Shown piece after piece: positions 49,196 to 58,335 of a stretch of 64,000 nucleotides of DNA. Position numbers and translations under genes: made by a program. Every line of letters starts with the position of its first letter. Position 1 is the first letter of the stretch. The notes under the pieces are model-generated. The model made no database searches. It was not told the origin of the DNA and worked only from the letters and a program-made list of their open reading frames with translations. The stretch is from Rhizobium mesoamericanum STM3625 (lineage in GTDB: Bacteria > Pseudomonadota > Alphaproteobacteria > Rhizobiales > Rhizobiaceae), in contig NZ_HF536772.1 in assembly GCF_000312665.1 (NCBI RefSeq), forward strand, positions 498,798 through 562,797. Reading direction: 5' to 3'.

Positions 49196-50359
49196 TTACT
49201 CGGCGGCTCGCCGCTCGTGATGCAACGCGAGATACTCGGCACTGCGCATTTCGAAAAGGCGCGAGACGGTCCGGTGAAATTCGAAATCCTCGGTACCACC
49301 TGCGTGTGTCAGCAAATTTTCGGGCATCGCTGCTGCGGAGACATAGAGCCGAACCCCGTGATCGTAAAGCGTGTCGATTAGGATGATGAAGCGCTTGATC
49401 TGATTCCGTTTGTCGGGACCCAAAAGTGGTACGTGCTCGAGGAAGATCGCATCGAAACGCTTTGAAATCGCGAGAAAGTCGGCCGGGCCGAGCGGTTTTT
49501 CGCAAAGGTCAGCAAAGGAGAAACGCGCGATGCGATCCGCTGCGAGGGGAACGTGGATCGAACGCCCCTTCATTGGAATTGCGAGGGGTTGCGCCTTTCG
49601 CCCATGCAGTGCTTGGGTCCAGGATGCTTCCATAGCCATGTCTGTGCGCTCGTTAATGGGCGTGAGATAGACTGGCTGGCTGTCGAGCTTCTCCATCCGG
49701 TAGTCGGTTGGCGAGTCGAGGGTCACGATCTCGACGTACTGCTTCAGGAGATCGACGAAGGGTAGGAACAGGCTCCGATTGAGGCCATCCCTGTAGAGAT
49801 TGTCCGGCTCGACGTTCGAGGTGGCGACCAGCAGGCATCCCCTGCGGAAGAGCTCGGAGAAGAGCCGAGAGAGGATCATTGCGTCGGCGATATCAGTGAC
49901 GGTGAACTCATCGAAGCAAAGCAGTTCGGCCTCGTCATAGAGTGCCGCAGCGACGATCGGGATCGGATCGGCTTGCTTGGTCTTTCCCTGCTTTAATTTC
50001 AGCCGGTGCGCCGCAATGCGGTTGTGCACGTCGGTCATGAACTCATGGAAATGCGCGCGCCGCTTCTTCGCGCAGGGCGCCATTGCGAAGAACATATCCA
50101 TCAGCATCGTCTTGCCGCGGCCGACGCTGCCATGAATGTAGAGCCCCTTGACTGCCTCCGACGGCTTCTTCTTGTTGGCGAACAGCCAGCCCAGAGCACT
50201 CGCCTTTGCCGCGGGCAGTCGCCGCTTCAATCCCGACAGCACCCGATCCAGGCACTTCGCCACATGTATCTGGGCCGCATCGATTTGAAGCGCGCCAGAA
50301 ACCGTCAGCGACTTCAACTGTTCGCTGACGCTCAGGGAGTAGTCTGGCATGGGTTGCAT
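49196..50359 (-). CDS. zapE: ZapE, AFG1-family cell-division ATPase
   Basis: A 387-aa AAA-type ATPase. Walker A GLYIHGSVGRGKTMLMDMFF (about residue 75) and Walker B LLCFDEFTVTDIADAM (about 148) with sensor/arginine-type TSNVEPDNLYRDGLNR. ZapE interacts with FtsZ in a nucleotide-dependent way; the AFG1 family also acts in mitochondrial protein quality control. No ribosome binding site is visible before ATG 50359; M at residue 4 is an alternative. The stop lies 15 nt from the predicted mdh promoter. Confidence 0.9.
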   Translation of the reverse strand: MQPMPDYSLSVSEQLKSLTVSGALQIDAAQIHVAKCLDRVLSGLKRRLPAAKASALGWLFANKKKPSEAVKGLYIHGSVGRGKTMLMDMFFAMAPCAKKRRAHFHEFMTDVHNRIAAHRLKLKQGKTKQADPIPIVAAALYDEAELLCFDEFTVTDIADAMILSRLFSELFRRGCLLVATSNVEPDNLYRDGLNRSLFLPFVDLLKQYVEIVTLDSPTDYRMEKLDSQPVYLTPINERTDMAMEASWTQALHGRKAQPLAIPMKGRSIHVPLAADRIARFSFADLCEKPLGPADFLAISKRFDAIFLEHVPLLGPDKRNQIKRFIILIDTLYDHGVRLYVSAAAMPENLLTHAGGTEDFEFHRTVSRLFEMRSAEYLALHHERRAAE

Positions 50360-50374
50360 AAAGGAGGTCCGCCT

Positions 50375-50413
50375 ATGCAGGATCGGCGGCCTTCGCCGCC
50401 CAATCTTTTTTAA
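50375..50413 (+). other. Mini-ORF with perfect ribosome site and built-in terminator-like hairpin
   Basis: On the plus strand AAAGGAGGT (50360-50368) is 6-7 nt before ATG 50375. This opens a 12-codon frame ([12 protein letters not shown], stop TAA). The codons contain GGCGGC-CTTC-GCCGCC followed by CAATCTTTTTT, a terminator-like form. All neighbouring genes are on the minus strand, so any transcript would be antisense to the zapE start. It may be chance. Confidence 0.25.
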
Positions 50414-50922
50414 CGGCTGAGGCTGATCGGCTGGCCGGTATTGGTCTGGCCGCTAAAGGCATTGTCGGCTGTCTTGTAGACGCTGCCGATCTGGTTGCCG
50501 CTTCGGTCCTTCAGGAGAACCTGCTTGCCGGAAACCTCCCAGGAACCCATCGCCGTCAACTCACCAACGCAGCCGCGCGTACCACCGCGCGAGCCGCTGC
50601 CGAGATTGGTGAGTGTCAGGAACATGTCGCAGGAGCCGTTGACGCGCCAGCTACCGACCATCGATTCCTTGGTGACATCCATCGCATTCGCCGTCATCGC
50701 GCCGGGCTGACCGCCAGCGACAGGTGCCGAGGCCGTCGGAGCGGCAGGAAACTGCGAGGAGCCGGAAGGCGGCGGAAGCTGACCACCCTGCACCGAGGGA
50801 ACCGGCTGGGCGGTCAGCGGCGCCGGAGCAGAATAGCTTGCATCATTATAGGCGGTGCGCTGGCAGCCAGCTAACGACAGAATAACCACGAAACCTGTCG
50901 CCACATGTCTGAACTGCATCAT
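50410..50922 (-). CDS. Omp19-like outer membrane lipoprotein with AprI/Inh protease-inhibitor domain
   Basis: A 170-aa lipoprotein. N-terminal signal peptide with lipobox LAGC, Cys at about residue 20, then a Pro/Ala/Ser-rich linker (to about residue 85). The C-terminal Inh-type beta-barrel has [37 protein letters not shown] and ends GQPISLSR. The layout and several phrases (GC-GEL, GKQ-L-D--G, Q-----LSR) match Brucella Omp19, a protease inhibitor lipoprotein. The two Cys (NGSC and RGC) could form the family disulfide. AGGAG precedes two ATG codons (50922/50919). Confidence 0.82.
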   Translation of the reverse strand: MMQFRHVATGFVVILSLAGCQRTAYNDASYSAPAPLTAQPVPSVQGGQLPPPSGSSQFPAAPTASAPVAGGQPGAMTANAMDVTKESMVGSWRVNGSCDMFLTLTNLGSGSRGGTRGCVGELTAMGSWEVSGKQVLLKDRSGNQIGSVYKTADNAFSGQTNTGQPISLSR

Positions 50923-51192
50923 GATACTCCTGATTTTTCCAGTATTGTCCGAAGTTGCCGCGCAATCACGGCGGAATTATCTTGAAAGGCTGTGTTGAAT
51001 CAAGCCAGCGCGAGGAGAAATTGTGTCGATGCGGGAGCAACGCCGTACCGCCGAGACAAATTTGGCGCAATGCCGCGCAAATTAAGGCTTCGTGACCTAC
51101 TAAAAGAGGGCCACATCTGCAGCTAACAGACCACTGACAAACCGTTCATATTTTCGGCAGGGTGTCTTTTGCGGGGCGGTTTTTGGGTGGCC
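50923..51192 (-). other. Gene-free stretch upstream of the Omp19-like gene
   Basis: About 270 nt without a gene, carrying the Omp19-like gene's promoter region. Near 51121-51140 the sequence TCAGTGGTCTG (minus strand) may be a terminal inverted repeat of the insertion sequence whose transposase end lies at 51193-51336. I see no other element. Confidence 0.5.
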
Positions 51193-51336
51193 TCACGCCG
51201 GGCTGGGTCTGCGAGCCTTTATGAGCACCATTGCGATCTTCTTGATGTTTTGGGCTGCCGCTCCCAGCAGGCACTGGCATGCGACGCGAGTGAGACCTCG
51301 AAGCGCGCAGAGCGATGCCGCCAGGGATTTCTCAGC
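51193..51336 (-). pseudogene. Transposase C-terminal remnant (IS1182-like)
   Basis: Minus strand reads AEKSLAASLCALRGLTRVAC, QCLLGAAAQNIKKIAMVLIK, ARRPSPA, stop at 51195-51193. The RGL-V--Q-LL-A-AQN-KK pattern is the C-terminus of IS1182-type transposases. Only about 47 codons remain; the 5' part is gone and the sdh hairpin lies next to the break. It marks a past IS insertion downstream of the sdh operon. Confidence 0.6.
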
Positions 51337-51340
51337 GATC

Positions 51341-51364
51341 CGAGGGCCGCATCTGCGGCCCTCG
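51341..51364 (-). terminator. Stem-loop downstream of sdhB, probable terminator
   Basis: CGAGGGCCGC-atct-GCGGCCCTCG, a perfect 10-bp stem, 11 nt after the sdhB stop. The T-run is missing, so termination efficiency is uncertain. Confidence 0.55.
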
Positions 51365-51375
51365 TGTTGGATCGA

Positions 51376-52155
51376 TCAAACTCTGCGCTCGACCATCATC
51401 TTCTTGATCTCGGCGATCGCCTTTGCCGGGTTCAGACCCTTTGGGCAGGTCTGCGCGCAGTTCATGATCGTGTGGCAGCGATAGAGGCGGAAGGGATCCT
51501 CGAGATTGTCGAGGCGTTCGCCGGTCGCTTCGTCGCGGCTGTCGATCAGCCAGCGGTAGGCTTGTAGGAGAACGGCCGGACCGAGATAGCGGTCACCGTT
51601 CCACCAGTAGCTCGGACAGGAGGTCGAGCAGCAGGCGCACAGGATGCATTCATAAAGGCCGTCGAGCTTCTGGCGATCCTCATGGCTTTGCTTCCATTCC
51701 TTTGCCGGCGTCGGCGAAACCGTCTTCAGCCACGGCTCGATCGAACGATGCTGTGCGTAGAAATTGGTAAGGTCGGGAACGAGATCCTTGACCACGGGCA
51801 TATGCGGCAGCGGGTAAATCTTCACCGAGCCCTTGATCTCGTCCATGCCCTTCGTGCAGGCGAGCGTGTTCGTGCCGTCGATGTTCATCGCGCAGGAACC
51901 GCATATGCCTTCGCGACAGGAACGGCGCAGCGTCAGCGTCGGGTCGATCTTGTTCTTGATGTAGAGCAGGCCGTCAAGCACCATCGGGCCGCAATCGTCG
52001 ACGTCGATGTAGAAGGTGTCGATCGACGGGTTCTGGCCATCATCCGGGCTCCAGCGGTAAACGCGAAATTCGCGGGTGTTGGTAGCCCCTGCCGGCTTCG
52101 GCCACACCTTGCCTTCGCGCATCTGAGAATTTTTGGGAAGAGCGAGTTCAACCAT
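51376..52155 (-). CDS. sdhB: Succinate dehydrogenase iron-sulfur subunit
   Basis: A 259-aa electron-transfer subunit with three clusters: 2Fe-2S ([21 protein letters not shown]), 4Fe-4S ([16 protein letters not shown]) and 3Fe-4S ([17 protein letters not shown]). It takes electrons from SdhA FAD to the quinone site in the membrane anchor. GAGG lies upstream of ATG 52155. It is separated from sdhA by an unusual 342-bp gap. Confidence 0.96.
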   Translation of the reverse strand: MVELALPKNSQMREGKVWPKPAGATNTREFRVYRWSPDDGQNPSIDTFYIDVDDCGPMVLDGLLYIKNKIDPTLTLRRSCREGICGSCAMNIDGTNTLACTKGMDEIKGSVKIYPLPHMPVVKDLVPDLTNFYAQHRSIEPWLKTVSPTPAKEWKQSHEDRQKLDGLYECILCACCSTSCPSYWWNGDRYLGPAVLLQAYRWLIDSRDEATGERLDNLEDPFRLYRCHTIMNCAQTCPKGLNPAKAIAEIKKMMVERRV

Positions 52156-52164
52156 TGCTGGACC

Positions 52165-52494
52165 TCAATCCTTGGCGGCCATTGCCGCCCCTTCGTTGTA
52201 TGATAAATCTGCTGGAGACCACGCCGCAATCCGCGCTCTAAGCAGGCGTCGGGGGCGACCCTCCAGCGCATGCCACCAGACGGAGGGTCGAAAGCCAAAG
52301 CGGCGGGCGGCAAGCCAGATATTCCAAAGCAGGGCTGCGTTCCGTTGCTGAGGTTTATTTGACGCGCGATCGCTCGCCATGGTGCTTTCAGCAAAGTTGA
52401 TCGCATGGATTCCGAGTGACCTCTCATGGATCATCCTCGGTGCAGCCCCATGGGCTGTGCCGCGAGTACCATTCTGTGAGAGGGCTTCTGCCAT
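52165..52494 (-). CDS. Possible small protein between sdhA and sdhB
   Basis: A 109-aa frame, MAEALSQNGT start at 52494 just after the sdhA stop, or MASDRASNKP at 52380 (71 aa, weak GAAAG site). The middle part LLWNIWLAARRFGFRPSVWW looks protein-like and the frame ends 9 nt before sdhB. I recognise no family, and it has no strong ribosome site, so it may be only spacer or a small regulatory insert. Confidence 0.3.
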   Translation of the reverse strand: MAEALSQNGTRGTAHGAAPRMIHERSLGIHAINFAESTMASDRASNKPQQRNAALLWNIWLAARRFGFRPSVWWHALEGRPRRLLRARIAAWSPADLSYNEGAAMAAKD

Positions 52495-52497
52495 TGA

Positions 52498-54339
52498 TTA
52501 GTACACGCGAGCCTTGGGCGCGATCTTCTTGGGATCGATGCCCTCTGCAATGAGTTCGGTGTGAACCGGGCGGTAATCGAGCTTGACGTCGCCAGCGTCG
52601 CTGACCCAGGCGAGCGTATGCTTGCGCCAGTTGACGTCGTCGCGGCCGGCAAAAGCGCCTTCCGTGTAGTCTTCGCGTGCATGAGAACCGCGGCTCTCCT
52701 TGCGGGCCTCGGCGCCGTAGATTGTCGTGATCGCGTTGGCCATCAGGTTCTGCAACTCGAGCGTTTCCACGAGGTCAGAATTCCAGATCATCGATCGGTC
52801 GGTGACCTTGATGTCACGCATATCCTGCCAGATGGCAGAGATGCGCTTGCAACCGGATTCCAGCGATTCCTGCGTGCGGAACACGGCAGCATCTTCCTGC
52901 ATAGCGCGCTGCATCTTCTCGCGCAGCACCGCCGTCGGCGTGCCGCCGCTGGCGTGGCGCAGACCATCGAAGCGCTCCATGATCTTGTCGCATGCGGCGA
53001 CATTCAGGTGCGGAACGGGTGCTCCACGATCGATGACCTCACCGGCACGGATTGCGGCGGCACGGCCGAAAACCACGAGGTCGATCAGCGAGTTAGAGCC
53101 GAGGCGATTGGCGCCGTGCACCGAGGCACAGCCGGCTTCACCGACGGCCATGAGGCCAGGAATGATGCGCTCCGGATTGGAGCTGTCGGCATTGAGTACC
53201 TCACCCCAGTAGTTGGTCGGAATGCCTCCCATGTTGTAGTGAACCGTTGGCAACACAGGGATCGGCTCGCGCGTCACGTCGACGCCGGCGAAGATCTTCG
53301 CGCTCTCGGAAATGCCCGGCAGGCGCTCGTGCAGAACAGCCGGATCCAGATGGTCGAGATGCAGGAAGATATGGTCCTTGTTCTTGCCGACGCCGCGGCC
53401 TTCGCGGATCTCAAGCGTCATGCAGCGCGAAACGACGTCGCGCGAGGCAAGGTCCTTGGCCGAAGGCGCATAACGCTCCATGAAGCGCTCGCCCTCGGAG
53501 TTCACGAGGTAACCGCCCTCGCCGCGCGCACCTTCGGTAATGAGACAGCCCGAGCCGTAGATGCCGGTCGGGTGGAACTGCACGAATTCCATGTCCTGCA
53601 GCGGCAGGCCGGCGCGTGCCACCATGCCGCCGCCGTCGCCGGTGCAGGTATGGGCTGACGTCGCCGAGAAATAGGCGCGGCCATAGCCACCGGTCGCCAG
53701 CACCACCATCTTGGCGGCGAAGCGATGGATCGTACCGTCATCAAGGCACCAGGCGACGACACCGGTGCAGCGGCTGCCGTCTTCCGACATGATCAGGTCG
53801 AGCGCGAAATACTCGATGAAGAATTCGGCGTTGTTGCGCAGCGATTGGCCGTAGAGCGTATGCAGGATTGCGTGACCTGTGCGGTCGGCGACGGCGCAGG
53901 TGCGCTGCACCGGCGGGCCCTCGCCGAAGTTCTGCATGTGGCCGCCGAACGGGCGCTGGTAAATCTTGCCTTCCTCGTTGCGCGAAAATGGCACTCCATA
54001 GTGCTCCAACTCGTAGACCGCCTTCGGAGCTTCCATGGCGAGATACTGCATGGCATCGACGTCGCCGAGCCAGTCGGAACCCTTGACGGTGTCGTAGAGG
54101 TGCCACTGCCAGCTATCCGGGGTCATGTTCTGCAGCGAGGCGGCAATGCCTCCCTGGGCCGCGACCGTGTGCGAGCGGGTCGGGAATACCTTGGTGATGC
54201 AGGCCGTGCGGAAACCCTGTTCGGCCATCCCAAGCGTGGCGCGAAGGCCAGCGCCACCAGCGCCGACGACGATCACATCGTATGAGTGATCGACGTATTT
54301 GTAGGCCTTCCCATTCTGAGCGGGTGAAGTCGGTGCCAT
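52498..54339 (-). CDS. sdhA: Succinate dehydrogenase flavoprotein subunit
   Basis: A 613-aa FAD protein. [19 protein letters not shown] (FAD), [17 protein letters not shown] with the covalent-FAD His, [35 protein letters not shown] and [13 protein letters not shown]. It oxidises succinate to fumarate in complex II, with sdhC, sdhD and sdhB around it. Distance to sdhD is 7 nt. Confidence 0.97.
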   Translation of the reverse strand: MAPTSPAQNGKAYKYVDHSYDVIVVGAGGAGLRATLGMAEQGFRTACITKVFPTRSHTVAAQGGIAASLQNMTPDSWQWHLYDTVKGSDWLGDVDAMQYLAMEAPKAVYELEHYGVPFSRNEEGKIYQRPFGGHMQNFGEGPPVQRTCAVADRTGHAILHTLYGQSLRNNAEFFIEYFALDLIMSEDGSRCTGVVAWCLDDGTIHRFAAKMVVLATGGYGRAYFSATSAHTCTGDGGGMVARAGLPLQDMEFVQFHPTGIYGSGCLITEGARGEGGYLVNSEGERFMERYAPSAKDLASRDVVSRCMTLEIREGRGVGKNKDHIFLHLDHLDPAVLHERLPGISESAKIFAGVDVTREPIPVLPTVHYNMGGIPTNYWGEVLNADSSNPERIIPGLMAVGEAGCASVHGANRLGSNSLIDLVVFGRAAAIRAGEVIDRGAPVPHLNVAACDKIMERFDGLRHASGGTPTAVLREKMQRAMQEDAAVFRTQESLESGCKRISAIWQDMRDIKVTDRSMIWNSDLVETLELQNLMANAITTIYGAEARKESRGSHAREDYTEGAFAGRDDVNWRKHTLAWVSDAGDVKLDYRPVHTELIAEGIDPKKIAPKARVY

Positions 54340-54346
54340 GATACGG

Positions 54347-54727
54347 TTATCCTACGAATGCAATTTTCAGAATGGCGAAAAGACAGAGGCCGGCGACCAG
54401 GATCGCGAAAAAGGTATTCAGCATCAGCAGGAAGACCTTGCCGAATTCGCCGTGTACGTAGTCCTCGATAATGACCTGCATGCCAAGTCTCATATGGATG
54501 GTGCCCGAGACGACCATCAGGGCCATGATAACGGCGACGAGGGGATTCGACAGCGCATGCACGACTTCCGCGTACGGCGCGCCGGCATGGACGATCATGA
54601 AGATCACAAAGAAGATAATGAGGGGGACGTTGGCGACGGCCGTCAGCCGCTGGCGCCAGAAATGTTCGGTGCCGTCCTTGGCGGAGCCGAGGCCGCGAAC
54701 TTTGCCCAGGGGGGTGCGCATATCCAT
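54347..54727 (-). CDS. sdhD: Succinate dehydrogenase membrane anchor subunit
   Basis: A 126-aa three-helix membrane protein, starting [20 protein letters not shown] (ATG 54727, AAGG site); the longer frame to 55000 lies in sdhC. Helices around residues 30-50, 60-82 and 97-125. The heme/quinone-linked His lies in [22 protein letters not shown]. It is 11 nt after sdhC. Confidence 0.92.
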   Translation of the reverse strand: MDMRTPLGKVRGLGSAKDGTEHFWRQRLTAVANVPLIIFFVIFMIVHAGAPYAEVVHALSNPLVAVIMALMVVSGTIHMRLGMQVIIEDYVHGEFGKVFLLMLNTFFAILVAGLCLFAILKIAFVG

Positions 54728-54738
54728 GAGAGCGACCT

Positions 54739-55134
54739 TCAGATACGAACAAGGAAGCCGATCACCCAGACCAGCACGGTCAGACAGAGTGATCCGATGA
54801 TATTGGCGATGGCGAGCTTGGTGGAGAATTCCTTCTCGAAGCCACGACCGAGGTCCCACATAAGGTGGCGCAGACCGCCGAGCATGTGGTGCAGCAGCGC
54901 CCATGTGTAACCGAGCAGCACGAGCTTTCCGACGATGCTGCCGAGGATCCAGTTGACCCAGTCGTAATAGGCCTGGCCGGTCGCGGCGGCGATCAGCCAC
55001 CAGGCGACCAGCAGCGTGCCAAAATAAAGCGCGCTACCAGTAATACGGTGAACAATCGACATGACCATGGTGGGAATAGGCTTATAAATTTGCAAATGCG
55101 GCGACAGGGGCCGGTTATTTGTCACATTCGCCAT
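54739..55134 (-). CDS. sdhC: Succinate dehydrogenase cytochrome b556 subunit
   Basis: A 131-aa heme b anchor with the SdhC signature [11 protein letters not shown] and [14 protein letters not shown] (about residue 30), and the axial His in [13 protein letters not shown]. Three membrane helices. ATG 55134 with GAGG upstream; the frame to 55179 is a weak extension. First gene of sdhCDAB. Confidence 0.93.
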   Translation of the reverse strand: MANVTNNRPLSPHLQIYKPIPTMVMSIVHRITGSALYFGTLLVAWWLIAAATGQAYYDWVNWILGSIVGKLVLLGYTWALLHHMLGGLRHLMWDLGRGFEKEFSTKLAIANIIGSLCLTVLVWVIGFLVRI

Positions 55135-55446
55135 CAGAACCTCGCGGCGTCTTCTCTGCGCTCCCGAATTTCGGAGCATTCAAGGCAACCACACCAATGA
55201 CAAATTTGTTTGTGTGCGTCGCATCAAGGGCGACGTTTAATCACGTAAGCCCCTAACGACAAGTATAATTGCACCCCTAATTTAATTTAATCGATTTGCG
55301 TCTCTGAGTGGCGCGAACCGCGCTTGACGATACTGCCGCTTCCTCACGCGAGCGTGCCTTCCAGACGGCTTCTGGACAACAGGCGGCTTTTGGCGCATTT
55401 TGCTGTTAACGCTTTGTTAACCAACTCATTTCTGGAGATCCGCGCG
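55135..55446. promoter_or_regulatory. Divergent promoter region between sdhC and the exported protein gene
   Basis: A 312-bp gene-free stretch driving sdhCDAB (minus) and the exported protein (plus). It holds an AT-rich block near 55268-55295, the palindrome ACAAATTTGT (55200-55209), and a short hairpin CGTCGC/GCGACG (55217-55235). No clear consensus promoter or known operator could be fixed. Confidence 0.45.
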
Positions 55447-55968
55447 ATGATGAAGACCCTGTCCATGCTCGTTTCATTTATCGCCGCGGCTTTGATCGCA
55501 CTGCCGGCCTCGGCAACCGATTTCGGCAAGGACTCACTCTTTCACCACGATGGTAGGGGATTCATGAGACATCGTGTGCCCACTATTTTAGGCCGACCTT
55601 TTCGTGGATGGAGCGATGGGCGCCTTCGTTTCTCGGATGGGTCCGGTCGCTTCGACCATCGCCACGGCCGGAGGCCTTTGATCAAACGCGCGTCATTTCC
55701 GTATCGCGGCAACAGTGGCTTTGGTGGCTATGGCGGACGCAGTGTCATCGTCCTCGTTCAGCCACCGGTGAGCGGGGGCATTAGCGGCACCTATGCAGGC
55801 TCTTCCTATGTTTATGATACCAACGGTGGCACCTATGTGAGCGCAAGCGGCTATAGCCTTGGTTCCCAGCGTGTTATCACCCTCGCGCCCATGGCTAAGG
55901 TGATCAACGTCACGGCAAATGGTAGCGACTGCTCATTCGAGGCCGGCGTCTGCGTGATCAGGCCGTGA
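55447..55968 (+). CDS. Exported Gly/Arg-rich protein of unknown function
   Basis: A 173-aa protein with a classical signal peptide (MMKTLSMLVSFIAAALIALPASA, cleavage after ASA). The mature part is rich in Gly, Arg, Tyr and Ser (GYGGRSVIVLVQPPVSGG, SYVYDTNGGTYVSASGYSLG) and ends with a Cys pair (DCSFEAGVCVIRP) that may form a disulfide. I know no family. GGAG lies upstream of ATG 55447/55450. Its stop overlaps the methyltransferase stop by 11 nt (convergent). Confidence 0.65.
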   Translation: MMKTLSMLVSFIAAALIALPASATDFGKDSLFHHDGRGFMRHRVPTILGRPFRGWSDGRLRFSDGSGRFDHRHGRRPLIKRASFPYRGNSGFGGYGGRSVIVLVQPPVSGGISGTYAGSSYVYDTNGGTYVSASGYSLGSQRVITLAPMAKVINVTANGSDCSFEAGVCVIRP

Positions 55969-56617
55969 AGCGCCAAACAGTCGTTTTCTTTACCTCGCTG
56001 TCTTCAAGCGCCCGGGTGACCGGAACCTGATAGACCGCGCGGAATTCCAGCTTCTCCTTGGGAAGGTAACTGCGTCCGGGGTCGCCGACCATGACCGCGA
56101 TGCCTTGGCGACTGAGCGTCTCGAACCATGGAACGATGGCAGCGGCAAAGTCGCTGTCGTAGAAGACGTCGCCGGCAAGCAGAACATCAGCCTCGACGGT
56201 GCAGTCGATCAGATTAGCACCGATGAAATCGACCTCGACCTGGTTCAATCCGGCGTTCAGTCGCACGGCGGTTTCGCTCCACGGATCTATGTCGGCGGCA
56301 ACGACCTTGGCCGCCCCAGCGATCTTTGCCGCAATCGCCACCAGGCCTGAACCTGTGGCGAAGTCGAGAACGCGCTTGCTCGCAACTATGTGCGGATGGT
56401 CGAGTATGTACCGCGCCAGGCCCTGACCACCTGCCCAGGCGAATGCCCAGTATGGCGGCGGCAGGCCGATCTCCGCAAGTTCCTCTTCTGTCTTCAGCCA
56501 CAGGCCATGCGCTTCGTCCGCCAGATGCAGCCGAATTTCCGGCACATGCGGCGGCGTCGTCAGACTGGTGTTGGCGCGGATGAAGATCTCGTGATCGGTT
56601 TTCAATGAACGGCTCAC
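55958..56617 (-). CDS. Class I SAM methyltransferase, ETF-beta lysine methyltransferase-like
   Basis: A 219-aa seven-beta-strand methyltransferase. SAM motif I VLDFATGSGLVAIAAKIAGA (about residue 83), acidic motif post-I VAADIDPWSE, and GDVFYD, a DxxY-type motif of the METTL/protein-lysine methyltransferase family 16. Bacterial METTL20 relatives methylate ETF-beta and ribosomal L7/L12; the target here is inferred. Start overlaps the EVE gene stop (ATGA) at 56614-56617, so it is the last gene of a tsaD-led operon. Confidence 0.75.
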   Translation of the reverse strand: MSRSLKTDHEIFIRANTSLTTPPHVPEIRLHLADEAHGLWLKTEEELAEIGLPPPYWAFAWAGGQGLARYILDHPHIVASKRVLDFATGSGLVAIAAKIAGAAKVVAADIDPWSETAVRLNAGLNQVEVDFIGANLIDCTVEADVLLAGDVFYDSDFAAAIVPWFETLSRQGIAVMVGDPGRSYLPKEKLEFRAVYQVPVTRALEDSEVKKTTVWRFTA

Positions 56618-57051
56618 TGCGGCGGCTTGTCGAGACCACCAAGCCGGCAGATCTCAAGATACTCCTCGTCCGTCACCGGCTGCACCGAAAGCCGCATCGA
56701 CGTGACGAGCGACATCTTGGCAAACTTTTCATTCGCCTTGATATCCTTCAGCGAAACCGGTTTGGGGATGTCGCAAACGGCACGAATATCGACACAGTCC
56801 CAGCGATCGTCGCCCTTTGCCGTTGAGTCCGGGTGAGACAGAGCGCAGACCTCGACGATGCCGACGATCTCGAGTCCTTCGTTTGAGTGATAGAAGAAGC
56901 CCTTGTCGCCCAGCTGCATCGCCCGCATGTTGTTGCGCGCGAGATAGTTTCTAACACCGGTCCATTCGGTGCCTTTCTCGCCGGCCGCCTTTTGTTGCTC
57001 CCAGGACCAGGCAGCCGGTTCGGATTTGTAGAGCCAGTGCGCCACGCTCAT
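56614..57051 (-). CDS. EVE-domain protein
   Basis: A 145-aa EVE/PUA-like protein, related to thymocyte nuclear protein 1 (HWLYKSEPAAWSWEQ, TEWTGVRNYLARNNMRAM, GFFYHSNEGLEIVGIVEV). The family is thought to bind modified bases in DNA or RNA; no target is known here. It overlaps the YciI gene and the methyltransferase by four bases each. Confidence 0.88.
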   Translation of the reverse strand: MSVAHWLYKSEPAAWSWEQQKAAGEKGTEWTGVRNYLARNNMRAMQLGDKGFFYHSNEGLEIVGIVEVCALSHPDSTAKGDDRWDCVDIRAVCDIPKPVSLKDIKANEKFAKMSLVTSMRLSVQPVTDEEYLEICRLGGLDKPPQ

Positions 57052-57341
57052 GCCTCCGGATTATTGAAGACCCAATTGAAGGGCTTGATATCGACGCTCT
57101 CGAAAAGCCCTGCCTTGGCGTAGGGATCGCCGTCTGCAAGAGCTTTCGCCGCCTCGATCGTATCGGCGTGCATAATGGCGAGAGTGCCGCACGGTTTGCC
57201 CTCGCCATCCAGAAACGGTCCGGCCATCTTCAAGGCGCCTTCCGCATTGAGCTTGTTGAGATATTCCACATGGGCGGGCCGTGTCTCCATGCGGACGTTG
57301 AGATGATCGGGCTTGTCCTTGCAGAGGAGAGCAAAAAGCAT
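57048..57341 (-). CDS. YciI-family protein
   Basis: A 97-aa YciI-like protein (MLFALLCKDKPDHLNVRMETRPAHVEYL, GPFLDGEGKPCGTLAIM, ADGDPYAKAGLFESVDIKPFNWVF). The fold includes a His-Asp pair thought to be catalytic. It lies 10 nt after gpsA and overlaps the EVE gene. It is the second YciI-type protein in the window. Confidence 0.88.
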   Translation of the reverse strand: MLFALLCKDKPDHLNVRMETRPAHVEYLNKLNAEGALKMAGPFLDGEGKPCGTLAIMHADTIEAAKALADGDPYAKAGLFESVDIKPFNWVFNNPEA

Positions 57342-57351
57342 ATCGGAACTC

Positions 57352-58335
57352 CTATTCGGTCGTAATTGGGCGCGTCATGAGCTGATCGATGGCCTCGGCA
57401 ATGCCGAGTTTGCCTTCGATGATAGCGGAAACGGCATCGGTAATCGGCATGCTGACACCGAGCGATTGTGCAAGACGCGATGCGACGGCTGCCGCAAATG
57501 CGCCCTCGACGAGCTCGCCATGGGCAGCGTCAACGGTCTCGCCGCGACCGAGAGCAATGCCAAAGCGCAGGTTACGGGATTGATGACTGGTCGCCGTCAG
57601 CACTAGGTCGCCGAGACCGGACAGCCCACGCACGGTATCCGCCTGTCCGCCCTTGGCGAACACGAAACGCGACATTTCGGCAAGCCCGCGAGCAATCAGC
57701 GCCGCGCGCGCCGAGTCGCCGATGCCGGCGCCCTCGACGATGCCGCAGGCGATCGCCAGAACATTCTTCAGTGCGCCACCGAGCTGCACGCCAATCCGGT
57801 CAGACGAGGCATAGAGCCGGAACGTCCGGCCGGAAATCGCGTTGGCCAGCCTTTCGGCGACACCTATTTCGACTGCAGCAATCGCCATGGCCGTCGGCAG
57901 TCCCTTGGCGATATCGGCCGCAAAGCCAGGTCCTGACAGAACGGCAACGCGATGACCCGGTATTTCGCGCTCGAGCATGTCAGTCAGCAGATTGCCTGTC
58001 GCCCGCTCGATTCCCTTGGCGCAGGTAACGACTATGGCATTGCTCGCCAGATAGGGTCGATATTGTCTCGCCGCATCGGCCTGCGCTTGTGAAGGCATCG
58101 CGAAGAGTACGATGTCGGCATCGGCGATCGCATCGGGTTCGGCGGAAAAGACAAGCGACTCCGGCAACGCGATACCCGGCAAGACGGCATCGTGCAAATG
58201 CTCTGCTCTCAGGTCCGCGATCAGTTGCGGATCTCGACCGACGAGTGTCACCGCGTTACGCTCGGTCAGCGCGATCACGGCGGCAAGCGCGGTCCCGAAA
58301 GCACCAGCTCCGATAACGGCAATCCTTTCGCTCAT
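57352..58335 (-). CDS. gpsA: Glycerol-3-phosphate dehydrogenase [NAD(P)+]
   Basis: A 327-aa enzyme that makes sn-glycerol-3-phosphate from DHAP for phospholipid synthesis. [15 protein letters not shown] (Rossmann), [12 protein letters not shown], and the substrate-binding [14 protein letters not shown] (catalytic Lys, about residue 185). ATGA overlap with the upstream tsaD stop. Confidence 0.95.
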   Translation of the reverse strand: MSERIAVIGAGAFGTALAAVIALTERNAVTLVGRDPQLIADLRAEHLHDAVLPGIALPESLVFSAEPDAIADADIVLFAMPSQAQADAARQYRPYLASNAIVVTCAKGIERATGNLLTDMLEREIPGHRVAVLSGPGFAADIAKGLPTAMAIAAVEIGVAERLANAISGRTFRLYASSDRIGVQLGGALKNVLAIACGIVEGAGIGDSARAALIARGLAEMSRFVFAKGGQADTVRGLSGLGDLVLTATSHQSRNLRFGIALGRGETVDAAHGELVEGAFAAAVASRLAQSLGVSMPITDAVSAIIEGKLGIAEAIDQLMTRPITTE

